Source: Hypomyces perniciosus (Eukaryota; Ascomycota; Sordariomycetes; Hypocreales; Hypocreaceae). From it: a stretch of DNA of 64,000 nucleotides. Numbering within the stretch: position 1 is the stretch's first letter; each line of letters opens with the position of its first letter. The notes beneath the pieces are model-generated. The model saw only the letters and a list, made by a program, of their open reading frames with translations. It was not told where the DNA came from and searched no databases. The stretch lies in assembly GCA_008477525.1 (NCBI GenBank), contig SPDT01000008.1:434001-498000 (forward strand). Reading direction: 5' to 3'. The translations under genes were made by a program, and so were the position numbers. Of this stretch, positions 45,447 through 57,147 are shown piece after piece.

Positions 45447-48400
45447 TCATCCGCCGTTCCTCAGCTTTCGATGTCCCTTTTTGGTTTTCAGGCTTTCGGC
45501 CCAAGCATCCTCGAATAGCGTCTTCTTGGGCTTGACCTCCCACTCCTGAATGTTGAGCCTCCTGACAACTTGGAATGCGCCAGTGCCAACGCTCATCGTC
45601 TGTCCCATGATGATGCATTCCGATACACCTTCAATACGATCAGTCTTCATGCCAGCAGCCGCTTCAAACAGGTGGTCGGGCGTCTTCTCGAAAGAGGCCA
45701 GCTGTAACACACTCTCTCGCATCTTGGACAAGCCAAATCGAGTAATGCCAAGCACTTCACCCTTGAATGTCATGACATCGGCTAGCAGCTGGATATGACG
45801 TGGGTCGATGTTCATACCAGACATGACACTGGAAATCTCTTCAACGATGGTGGTTCGGGCGGCTTCAATGCCCAAAACATCACGGGACTCCATAACAGAG
45901 TTGGAGCGTGCCTTGGTGCCGATAACACCTTCTGTCGTCATACAGGAGCGCAGCCCATAGCCTTCAACCAGCACTGTATGCTCGAGTGATTTCTCAGATG
46001 TTTGGATGATGGCTCTTGTGGCCTCGGGATAGCCCGAAATTGGGACTTTCGGTAGCATCCGGCGAAGATGATTGACCCGCAGAAGGAAGTCAGCAGCCTC
46101 GTCCGTCATTGTCGCAGAGCCGCCACTGCGCAGTCTCTTCTTGACTGCGTCGGGGTCAGTCCAGCTATTCAAGACGTAAATCTTGACGTAGCTTGGGCCG
46201 ACAGAGATATCGCTTGGCTGGATCTTGAGCTTTTTGAACCTCAAGATGGCTTCCGCAATGTCTACAACTCCAATCCCCAGGTGCATGTCTTGTAATGCTT
46301 CCATATTGATGTAAAGGACAATGGTACCGCGGTCGCTGACCCACTCGTCTTCAATGGCCTTGAGAACGTCGAGGACATATGTCTTTTCAATCCGCCCCTT
46401 CACAATTCGTGCAGCCTCTATTTGCTTGTTGTTGAGAAGAGGACATTTAATGACCGGTGTACTGATATTTTTAGATGCGTTGATAATTTCCTTGATACGT
46501 GGTACACCCTGAGTGATACTCATACCCGCAACACCTGCGAAATGGAAAGTCTTCAATGTCATCTGCGTTCCTGGCTCACCAATGGACTGCGCACCCACAG
46601 CACCCACAGCATGACCAGGTTCGACATGAGCTTTATGATATCGCTCAAGACACTCTTTGATAAACCTTTGAAGAGTAGCGAAGGAGACTTTGGCAACTCG
46701 TTCAACGCGAGCAAGTTGAACCTTGTGATCTGGTGACGCGTTGATCGTTATATCGCCGTCGCGTGGATCGGGATCTAGACCAACTAATTTGCGAGCCTTG
46801 GACATCTTTTCAGCACGTCCAGCAACATATGAGTAAACCGTCTCAATGAAGTTTCGTGCACTCTCGTGTTCGTCAATGGCCTCGTCGCTCGGGTCAGAGT
46901 AGTCAAGACTCTGGTTGTCTACTAAGCGCCGCCTCTTGTAACGCAGCTTTTCCTTGTCAAGCATAGCGGTACAGGCCTCAAGAATCTCGTGCGGGAGCAT
47001 TGTTTTCTCGTCGTTGTTCCACGTGACGCTTTCTGCGTGAGTCCAAGTGCGATCGAACTGCACCGGAACTGCAGAGCCTTCCATGTCCACGGGATCTAAC
47101 TTGTCTGCACCAAATTGGAACTGAACAATAGTTCCCGATGATGTTCGAACAGTATCGTCGTACTGCGTAGACAAGTCTTCCAAAGATTTCATCAACCGTC
47201 TTGACATGTACCCAGTTTCGGCGGTTTTGACAGCGGTATCAATCAAACCTTCTCGTCCTGACATGGCGTGGAAGAAGAATTCTGTTGGGTATAATCCGGA
47301 GTAGAAGCTGTTCCGCACGAAACCCTTGGATGCAGGCTGACGCGCGTTCTTGTGGAAGTGAGGCAAAGTTCGGTCTTGAAAACCATCGTGAACACGCTGG
47401 CCGCCAATAATCTGCTGTCCGACACAAGCAACCATCTGCGCGACGTTGATATGTAAACCTTTGGATCCTGAGTTGGCCATAATCAACGGGGCATTGTTTC
47501 GACTCAAGGCGTCCACACACTGTTGACCAGCTTGTTGTCGAACTTCACTAAGAATACCGGACATGGAAATTTCCAGAGTCTGCTCCATGTCACAGCCTGG
47601 TGCCTTTGTAAGTTTGCCTTGGTTAAAAGTCTCAATCAGATTATCACACTTATTGTAGGCATCCTGGGCGAGTTTGTCTTTGGACCTGGTCAATTCAGCC
47701 ATGGGGAAGACATCGCCGACGCCGAGAGAGAAGCCCTGATTCCCCAGCTGCCTTGCGCATAGCTTGGTCAGTCGATTCATGGCCATAACTGCATGGTCTG
47801 GACCGAAATCTCGGAGGATGATGTAAAAGACAGAGTTCTTTTTGCCAGATCCGATGATAGACTTGTCCATGCGCCCACACATGACTTCTGAATTTCGGAC
47901 GACCAACCATCCGTCGCTTGGGTCCATGTCTGGGCATTTGACAGATTTGGCTGAAAATTCTCTGCATTTGGCGTCAAGGTTGACGAGAACAGGCGAGTCC
48001 TTGTTGGGACGCATAAGCACGTTGAACACCTGTTTGCCTGTCCAGAGAGCTTCCGGCTTAATGATGGTTGGAGGAGGAAGATCGATGCGAGTTCTACCAT
48101 CCATCATGTGTGTGCAGATGTAGGTGAAGGCTTTGCGGTTGAAGAACTTGTCTTTGCTGCTAAGAAGGTATGAGGCAGTAATGAAATCCTGAGTAGCAGC
48201 AATGATGGGCTCTCCGTTTTTGGGAGTGGCAAGGTTGTGTTTCACGCCCATGAGGGTAATGGCCTCGGCACGCGCTTCTTCCGACTGTGGGACATGGAGA
48301 TTCATTTCGTCTCCGTCAAAATCGGCATTGTAAGGTCCGCAAACACATTCGTTGAGGCGGAAAGTCCTCCACGGTCTGATTTTGGCGAGATGGCTCATGA

Positions 48401-49981
48401 TACTGAGTTTGTGCAGAGATGGTTGTCGATTGAAGAGAACAATGTCTCCGTCTTCAAGATGTCGCTCGACAACATCGCCAATTCGTAGGTCTCTGGCTAC
48501 CATTGCCTTGTCACCAAACTGAAGGTTTTGTTTCCAGCTTCCGTTGTCCTTGATTACATGGTTGGCTCCTGGCCAGACACCTGGTCCATTGATCACACAT
48601 TGTCTCAACTTCTCCATGTTGTGACTCTGCACTCGCTCAGGGAACGTTAGGTTCTTTGCGACAAGTTGGGGTACTGCCACTTGGTCGATGCCGAGATTTG
48701 GATCTGGCGAGATGACAGTTCGGCCGGAGAAGTCGACTCGCTTTCCAGACAAGTTTCCTCTGAAGCGTCCCTGCTTGCCCTTGAGGCGCTGGCAAAAGCC
48801 TCGAATGCTTTTCCCGAAGCCAGGTTGATTCAGACCGGGAACATCACTGTTGACATACATTGCAATCTGCAGCTGCATGTACTCCCACTGCTCCATAATG
48901 GTTTGCATAGGCTTTCCTTTGTTTAATGCTGTTCTGATTAATCCACTGATGTAGACGATTTCAGCTAGTTTTGCGGTAAGATCGTCTTCGTTACTGGCCC
49001 CCTCTTGCGCAACAGAGGGCCTAATACATACTGGGGGCGCAGGGATGAACTGCCAGATAAACATTTCTGGTCGGCCCTCAGTGGAATCCAGGCCAAGCAA
49101 TTCGCAGTCTGTCGAGCTAATCATCTTGAAGTGGTTCAAAACCCAGAGTGGATTCAAGTCCTCCATGGCCCTGGGCAAGTGCTTATCCAAATCGGGATTC
49201 AACTTCTTGGCTTCATCGAAAGAGGCATCGAAAGCAAGCTTGCTCTCCGGGGGTAGTTTCTTCTGCGAAGTCGACTTCTTGTAGGCAGAGAACTTGTCGT
49301 GGGTGAGCTTCAGAACTCCAAACTTTCGGATCTGGCCGTTGAGTTCGCCACAGTAAGGACACTGCTTGCATTTCCTGCACTGCTCATTGATCTTCTTGCA
49401 GATTTGGGTTCGGCGAATGTTGTCCAAAGGTCGCCGCAGGTCTTGAAGAAAGGATCGTCGCTCGGATTCGGTAAGCAGGACTCGGGCGCAAGACTTGCAG
49501 ATGTTCTGAAGAATACTCTGGATGAAGCGCAAATAGCCGATATGAAAGGCAGGAAGTGCTAGTCGGACGTGGCCGAAGTGGCCTATGCAAAACTGCAATG
49601 GCTCTTGACATGTACCGCATTTCCCGGTTTTGCTCGATGTTCCCTGTGAGAGGACATGGCGTTAGCCAAATCCACCGCTTCGTGAGACACCCAGAATAGG
49701 TGGACTCACCATGCGTAGATCCAGTGCTCCATTTGTCAGCGGAGATCGGTTGTTGTCGATATCATAGAGCATGCGCTGAGAGACCTCCAGCACGCCTTGG
49801 TTGACAATGTCCTGGTTGGACCTGCAAACATACAGATGTCAGCATTACAAATCGCAAAAGTGAGGAAGCAAAAAAACGACTGGACTTACTGAATGCCAAA
49901 CTTGATCCCTTTGAAGCGCTTGGGCAAGTTGTCGACCAGCTGCTCCTTGGTCGGAGTTGAAGACGCCGCCGCGTGCGCCAT
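45447..49981 (-). CDS. RPC1: DNA-directed RNA polymerase III largest subunit RPC1
   Basis: Three exons on the minus strand: 49890-49981, 49710-49821 and 45447-49643, giving 1466 residues, normal for Rpc160. The N-terminal zinc site (CGTCQ, HFGH) spans the second intron. Further landmarks are the clamp zinc site CRKCKQCPYCG, the lid/rudder region GKRVDFSGRTVISPDP, the active-site NADFDGDEMNLHVPQS whose aspartates hold catalytic Mg2+, the bridge-helix and trigger-loop region GAQSIGEPGTQMTLKTFHFAG, and the C-terminal GMNIDPRHIQLLADVMT block. It lacks the heptad CTD, as expected for Pol III. It makes tRNA, 5S rRNA and other small RNAs in the nucleus. Introns have clean GTAAGT/GTGAGT donors. Confidence 0.96.
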
Positions 49982-50940
49982 TGTGTCGCCTCCTCAATCG
50001 GGGATTCGCCTGCTGGAAATTCGAGTTGCTATTGCTACCATGACAGCATGGTATTTCCGGGTCGGCCGCTGAGAAATATGAGGGCCAATGTGGTGGACAG
50101 AGAGAGAATCGCGCGCGAGATGACGGAAGATGCAGAAAAGCGATGCGTCTGAGATAAATTTTGTAGCTTCGAGTCACCACCCACTCGTCCCCCACCACGC
50201 TATCGATAAGCACACACCTCTGGACCTCAAAAGATACCCCACCACTCTGACCTGTGGGATGAAGTTTGAACCAACAGATATGCATCAACTTGCAGGGAAT
50301 CAATAGCTGGAGAGTGCTTGATTCGCTGGAAAGAGGAATAGTTTATCGCGGCAAATTACTTCGTACTAATGCCAGAACTCGACAGAAGCTCAACGCGAGT
50401 ACGTACTTACACAGTCCCTCGATATTTGAACTCCAACTCTTCACGATAACTGCTACGACCAGTTATGAGCCCCCTTTCTAAGTTCACTCGACTCTCTACA
50501 CACGATCAGACAGTCCCTCGAGCTATGGAAATTATATGGTACCTTCGTGGGTCTTGTTTGACCTCTGGGCACAGACCTGTCATTGGAAGAACAGATGCCC
50601 GTCACCTTTGGAAGGAGCATAAAAGAGAAGCATACTAACAATACTTTACAGAATGATATAAAAATCGTTTCCTGAAACCTCTGTCCATACATTATTGTAC
50701 CATTCATACTAAACTCCATCATACGATAATAAAAGCTCTCTCTTTGAAGAGTTCAAGAGCTTACATATGTGCTAATGTGAAGGCGCCTGTAAGTCCGATT
50801 ACAATCCGCTATACCAAGTACCCCGCGCTATTCCATCACTATAAGTAGCAGCACCATTCAACCGCAACCTGAACCTTCATATAGTTCAGTTCGAAACCAG
50901 CAATTATAGCAGCAAGTTTGAGCTCTGTCGTCAATACACA
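49982..50940. other. Divergent promoter region, RPC1 / 2OG oxygenase 1
   Basis: Holds both promoters. An ACTATAAGTA sequence near 50838 lies about 100 bases upstream of the oxygenase ATG. No gene supported. Confidence 0.5.
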
Positions 50941-52096
50941 ATGACTGATATTCATAACGACTTCACTGAGATTCCCGTCATCGATCTGTCGATGGCGGAT
51001 GATCCGCAGTCGGTTCCGAGTCTTCTGAGCGCCCTTCGTGTTGCTTTGACCGAGGTGGGTTTCCTCTACGTCTCAAACCACCAGGTGCCACGACATGTTG
51101 TCAACGACCTTGTCGATATTTTGCCTAAGCTTTTCGCCTTGCCAAACAGCGCAAAGAGTGAGGTTACACTCGAAAACTCTCCACATTTTTTAGGATATAG
51201 CGGTACTGGCACTGAGAGCACCGCTGGAGGCAAGGATGAGAGAGAACAGTTCGAGTTTGCGACTGAGCTGACAGCAAACGGTGACGCTCATGCTTCGTTC
51301 TACGAAGGCTTGCGAGGCCCAAACCAAGTAAGCTTCCCAGATGAGTTGATGGCAGATTATGGCATTAATCTCTACAATTATTTACCTATTAACATGTTTC
51401 GTGAAGTGGCCCTCCGGCGTTATTGAGCTGCGACCAATTGTCGAGGCCTATATCACAGAATTGACACGCCTGGGGGAGCGATTCCTTGCTCTGGTCGCCC
51501 AAGCACTTGATTTGCCCACTGAGACGTTCTATCAATTTCTCTCTGACCAGCATCGGCTCAAACTCGTACACTATCCTGCGGTCCCCCCTGACTCTAGTGC
51601 CAACCAAGGTGTTGGCCCTCACAAGGACTCATCAGGATGGTGGACTTTCTTGCTTCAAGCTTCGCCACCAGAGGTCAAGGGGCTACAGGTCCTCAACAAA
51701 AGCGGTAATTGGATTGATGTACCTGTCTTGGCCGACACTTTTGTCGTCAACATCGGTCAGGCTTTCGAGGTTGTCACCCACGGCGTTTGCAGAGCCACCA
51801 CGCATCGTGTCCTCTCGAGCTCCAACGAGCGATTCAGCGTCCCATTTTTCCAGGGTGTACGGCGGGATCTGACCAAGCGCGATGCCCTCGAGCCTCTTCG
51901 TCATCACTTCTCCGCTTTCGGCCCCGAGGTCGGCGTCGAGTCAAACGAGGGCCGAGCAATCGACTCGCCTTTCTTGAGGGGCAACTACGACACATGGGGC
52001 GAGAGTCAACTCAGAACCAAGATTCGAAGTCACAGGGTTAACGGGAAGAAATTCTATCCCCAGGTCTACGAACAGTACATTAACGATACTGTCTAA
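50941..52096 (+). CDS. 2-oxoglutarate/Fe(II) oxygenase 1 (isopenicillin-N-synthase-like fold)
   Basis: Two exons, 50941-51327 and 51407-52096, separated by a 79-nt intron with a GTAAGC donor, give 358 residues. The N-terminal DIOX_N domain reads IPVIDLSMADD and VGFLYVSNHQVP. The catalytic jelly-roll keeps all expected ligands: HKD (in GVGPHKDSSGWWTFLLQ), the distal His in CRATTHRVLSS, and the 2-oxoglutarate-binding RFSVPFF (R-x-S). It should be an active cytosolic oxygenase acting on a small molecule. Its close, convergent neighbour is another member of the superfamily, only 77 bases between stop codons, and a permease follows. Substrate not predictable from sequence. Confidence 0.92.
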
Positions 52097-52173
52097 TTCA
52101 TGTTCTGTATCACATCGATGTTCGAGTTCTAAATGCGAACCTCCATCCCTGGGGGCCTTTCATATCATGTTGG

Positions 52174-53445
52174 CTAATCGTAGTACTTTGCGGTCTTGCC
52201 ACCAATAATGGTCTGCTCCCCTTCTCCGCCTTTGAACTTGTCTTTAGCTACACCCTTGGCTACTCTGGCCTTGACCCAGTCACCAGCCGTGATTCCCACC
52301 GCGCTCGCATCAATGGTTTTATTATACCCAAGCCTCTCGAGCACGCTACTCACCACAGGCCGTAGTTCGACATTGTCCTCGGGCCGCACAAAATACAGTA
52401 CGCCGAGTCTGTCTACGTCCTGTTGATCTGGAGGTGGCGCCACGACGCGGTGGATGCTGCTCTTCAAGAAGCCATTCGTGAGGAACTCAAGAGAGTCTGC
52501 TACATTGACGGTGATGCTATTCGGGTACGGCTTCACCCACTTCCACGAGCCCTCTGGGGTTCTCACCTGAAGCGCCGCCACGGGTTGACGGAAAAGAAGT
52601 GTGAGACTGCCAAAGTCGGTATGGCCCTTGACCCAAACGTTGTCGAGGGCGCTGTTTTGCTCTTCTGTGAGGTGGTGGTACTTCATGTACCGCAAATGAC
52701 AGTCACTTTTCTCATTGTATCGGTGGCGGTTGAGAAAGAAGTCTTCTGGCAGCTCGAGAATGATAGCGCAGAGAACCAAGAGTTTCCCAGCGATATTGTC
52801 ATGGATGTGTCGTGCGAACCGCTCGATCTCAGCGCGATTTTGGTTGATGATCTCTGGTTGGGGACGGTCATATGCTGGAATGAACTTGGGGATGTTGAAA
52901 ATTTCTGTGTTGTCCTGGATTCCAGGACGAATTTCCTTTATGGGGGGTTAGCATCTTGTATTTGAAGGGCCCCAAGATTTGACTTACACGGATGCCCAGC
53001 GGCTTGTAGCCATTGTACCCGCCTTTCTCAAGTTCAGCGCGATACTTCAGTTTCTCGTCGGTTGCTAAGTTGAACACCTCCTTGCCAATAGCGAACTGCC
53101 GATCAACCTCTTCCTGGCTCAGTCCGAAATTAACAATGTAGAAAAAACCTTTATGCTATAATGAGAGCTGCTCGGACCAAAATTGGGAAGGAGGCTTACC
53201 GATCTTTTGAATGGCCTCATGTAGTTGCTTTGCAAGACGCTCCTTGCGTCCAGGCTGATCAAACTCAGATAGGTCGAGCGTGATAAGATCGGCCCAGTCC
53301 ACTTTGAAATCACCAGTCAGCTACTGACAGACCTATTGATACTGGGCATTGCCGCCTTACGCTCGTAAGCTGTCTCTGGTATCTGATGATACGTGGGAAC
53401 GTTGGTAGAGCCCACCGGAAAGCTATTGGACACAGCAGTCGCCAT
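52174..53445 (-). CDS. 2-oxoglutarate/Fe(II) oxygenase 2
   Basis: Four exons on the minus strand: 53361-53445, 53200-53301, 52988-53148 and 52174-52935, giving 369 residues. The N-terminal domain is LDWADLITLDLSEFD and IGFFYIVNFGLS. The catalytic core has the iron ligands HTD (in VKGHTDFGSLTLLF) and the distal His in SSIHRVVAPP. The arginine that should hold 2-oxoglutarate lies in DRLGVLYFVRP, so the motif is R-x-G rather than the usual R-x-S. Introns all have GTAAG donors, and the one at 53302-53360 has a GCTGAC branch site. It belongs to a different subgroup from oxygenase 1, so the two are not a recent duplication. It diverges from the MFS permease across 663 bases. Confidence 0.9.
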
Positions 53446-54108
53446 TTCCCCCGTAATAATAAAGCAAGATTTAGAATGGTGATGCTCCTCTTTCTTTTGT
53501 GACGTAGACGTTATTACAGGGGGAACTTATTCCATGATACTTGCTCCGGTCCGACGCGTCAAGTCCGTTTTATAAAAGCATAGCCTACGCCGAAGGATTA
53601 ATAGCGTAGCTTTCGGCTCTAGGTATACATGCCCGTTTGAAGAGAAGTTCCATATATACCAATGAAATGAGGAAGAGGTGGCCAATCCCAACCCTTGCCA
53701 GGGTGGCTCGATGTCACGCTTGGCTTGCGTGATTGATGATGATTATGGCGATACCCTTGCACGCCCATAGCATTGGTACGATATCGTGTGGGCGCGGAGA
53801 TCCCATGGATATAACCAGCCGAGAATACCGAAATTTGATTTTATCCGGATTCATCGCTACGACTTATTCTCGATTGTGTTTGAATTTCGGTGGTTCTGAT
53901 ACGATTGTCGATATGTCCAGCATTCACTAGTATTTCTCTCCCTGCAATGCGTGCTTACAGGGCCATCATGACATGATCGCCGGTGCCGGCTACTATGCGA
54001 TTGTCAATCGAAATCATGAATGCAATTTTATGGTAAATATGCATGATGTCAGCCCGGTTGTGGGATGGTAGCAGCCTTCCACACGATTGGACAGCTTAAC
54101 CGGACAAG
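53446..54108. promoter_or_regulatory. Shared divergent promoter, 2OG oxygenase 2 / MFS permease
   Basis: The 663 bases between two divergent starts would hold both promoters, which makes co-regulation possible. I see no long ORF and no unmistakable binding-site cluster. Confidence 0.5.
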
Positions 54109-56082
54109 ATGGCGACACTCAAAGCTTCAGATCAAGATATGATCCAAACAACCACAGTGGCCATTTCGCCTGAGCAAAATAACAATATTCACTATGCTAA
54201 GCGTGGTGAGACAATCGAGAACCTTTCGGGTGATGAGAGCATCGACGGCTTTGATGCAGACCGTATGGCAGCAAGAACGCTCCTCACGGCAGAAGAGGAA
54301 AAGAAACTGCTTCGGCGCATAGATTGGCGTCTGATGCCCCTTTGCTCTCTTATTTTTATGTTCAAAAACTTGGATTCCCAGAATGTGAGTACACATCCCC
54401 TGATACTAGTTGATGAATCTGATATATATCAAGATATTGTAGGTTTCCAATGCTCGAATCATGAACCAGGGAACGAACCGCAATATTATGACGCAGCTTG
54501 GAATGACTTCGGATGAATACAACTTGGTGACGGTGTTGTACTATGTAGGTTGAGATATCTCTGTGTGTCATCTCAAAGTCTGATCTTGGAGTAGATCCCA
54601 TACATAGTTGGAGAAGCACCATCCAACCTACTCCTCAAGTACTTTACGCCATCCAAATGGCAATCAAGGATCATAATTACATGGGGTGCTATGCTCATGT
54701 TGCATGTTGCCGTTCAGAACAAGAGCGGTCTTTATGCCACCAGATTTCTACTTGGCCTGGTGAGTATTCATTCCGTTTTCATCATTATTCAAATGGAACA
54801 TAACATAACCTTGAACAATATTTTTAGGCAGAAGCTGGTCAATTTCCCGGAGTTATTCTTCAGATGTGTTATTGGTACCGACCAGATGAAATGTCGCTGA
54901 GATTGTTGTACTTCTGTAAGACTATCAAACGTTGCTATGCGAGTGTGCTTGCTAAGTTAAGGCAGATATTTGTGGCAATACTGCCGGAATCATTGGCGGT
55001 CTCCTAGCTTTTGCGTTTGATCATGCATCTGGCGCGTACGGATTATCTGGTTGGCAATGGTAAGAGCCCAAGAAGTGTAACGAACCGAGAGCTAACATGC
55101 ATAGGTTGTTTCTATGTGAAGGCAGCCTCACTATCCTGTATGGCATTGCGATTTGGTTTCTTCTTCCAGACTGTAGGTGCTTCGAGATTCAGATAATCAT
55201 CACGTCCACCATTTGACATTAGCAATAGTTCCGGAAACTGCCAGCTGGCTTACCGATCGAGAGAAAGCATTCATACAAGCCCGGCTACCAGCGAACGCCC
55301 CTCGGGTTAACGAGAGCAACTTCAATTTTAAGGAAATCTTAGACTCTTTGAAAGATGTTAGGCTATGGCTTTTTACCGCGGTCTGGGCCATTTATACTAT
55401 TGCCACCAACGGTGTTGTGTTCTACCAATCTACAGTTATTGCGAACTTGGGCTTCACGTAAGGCGTCCTAACAACCCCATCTAGCTTCGCAGAAGATAGC
55501 TACTAATGTGAATGCAGGAATATCGCTACAGCTCAGATTCTCAACATACCGATTACTGTTACTGGTCTAGTTGTGATCGGTGTCACAGGTGTATTTGCTG
55601 ATAATGGTCGATTTCCTAGGCCCCTTTACCCCTTGGGTTGCTTGTCGATCATTCTCGCATGTTACGCAGTGCTGGTCGTGTACCCCAATAATGCGGGCGT
55701 TTACGTAGCGACTTTGATTGGAAATGCCTTTGCTTCATCATGGTACCCCTTGATGTGGCCGTGGCGAGTACAGACTACAAGCAGAGCAACTGGATCTGCC
55801 TTCTCAATCGGCTTTGTAAACAGCTACGGTCAGATTGGCGGAGCGATTGGTCCCCAGATCTTCCGTAGCATATACGCGCCGCACTACACTGTACCTTTCA
55901 CAGTAGCTATGTGCTTAGTTGCCTTATGTATGGTTGTCACTTTGGTAACTTGGTGGGTAACGCGGGACACAGAGCGAGAGACGAGAAGGCTCAAGCTGGC
56001 CCGAAGAGCAGCGGAATCCAGAGGCGAGACGATTCTCGAGGATGTGGTGGACAGAGACCTTAAACGGCATCGTCAGGCTTGA
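54109..56082 (+). CDS. MFS permease, Dal5/allantoate (anion:cation symporter) family
   Basis: Eight exons: 54109-54384, 54443-54544, 54595-54759, 54828-54915, 54966-55059, 55105-55172, 55229-55457 and 55518-56082, giving 528 residues with every junction in frame. The family signature is clear: LLRRIDWRLMPLCSLIFMFKNLD, then NIMTQLGMTSDEYNLVT, VGEAPSNLLLKYFTPSKW, LGLAEAGQFPGVILQMCYWYRPDE and SGWQWLFLCEGSLTI. A central loop PETASWLTDREKAFIQARL precedes the second six-helix half. About twelve membrane helices are expected. Family members carry allantoate, nicotinate, pantothenate, biotin or other organic anions into the cell. Beside two oxygenases, it may import their substrate; that is inference. 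Confidence 0.92.
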
Positions 56083-57147
56083 TAGGGACAATAATATTCA
56101 CTTAATCATGCTTCAAATATCTTAACAAAACCCAAAAGCTCTGAGACTCTCGTGTGATGATAATGAACCAGGCCCTAGCTCACCACCGAATCATCTGATG
56201 ATATAGACGACCAGCATTCAATCCGGGGTGGCATTTCCGAGGGAAAGCCCAGCTATACTGATAAGCTACCAAGGTCTCATGTCGATTTCCCAAATAAAGG
56301 ATTCAGTGGGAGGGCTTTTGACCTACCACCTCCAAAAGTCCGACCAATTAGGATGAGGTGGTGCTCGGTGAGGCTTCGGTGATGCTGATATGATGCTGCA
56401 TCCAGCAGATAGCGGGACAGGCTCCATCAATGGACTCCCTCCGCCCCTACTCACAATATTGCGCAGGGCAAGGCAGACAATGAGGAGACAGCTTCGGTAA
56501 CAAAGCCTAACCTTGGACTTCAGCCTAACCAGGATCAGTAAAAACATGTCTCCCACAATAAACCATCTATGATGCAAAGCTCTGCCCCTCTCGCTCCACA
56601 GACCTGGATTTCCAGTGAAAGCATGCCACGAGATGTGCCGTGTGCTAATGTCGTCATTATTACTTTAATGGAAAATACATAGAAGCCTCTGTATGAGTCA
56701 GGATGGAGCGAGGCATCCAATCATTTTCACATTTCTGTGGCTTGGGTTTGGGCATTAACCGTCTAAGCGAATGATACCTTATGGGGCACCGTCAAGTTTC
56801 TCCTGTTGGTTAAACAATGTTCATGTGATGCGTTGCCCAGCTTCGCCTTGCCCGAAGATATTAATGAAACCGAAAAAAAGCTGGAAGTGAATACCGTATT
56901 TCCTTTTCTATTGGATTCTGAATTTATCAGCCGTTGCCAGGCAAACATGAGTGTATATTCGTCCTTTGCTTGAGCGCACATGTAGAAAAGAAGCCATGCG
57001 GGCACCCTTTTAAAAAGACTGCCTCATATCTGTATTGAAATATCCTCACCATCGGATCTTGGGAAAATCACCTCCTATGCAAACTTAGTGTTCGACCGGC
57101 ATTTCACCCAACTCTCTAGCACACACAGCGCCCCTCTCAGGAGAAAA
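56083..57147. other. Intergenic region, no supported gene
   Basis: Contains the permease 3' end and the promoter of the ankyrin/vWA gene. Short ORFs only. Confidence 0.5.
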
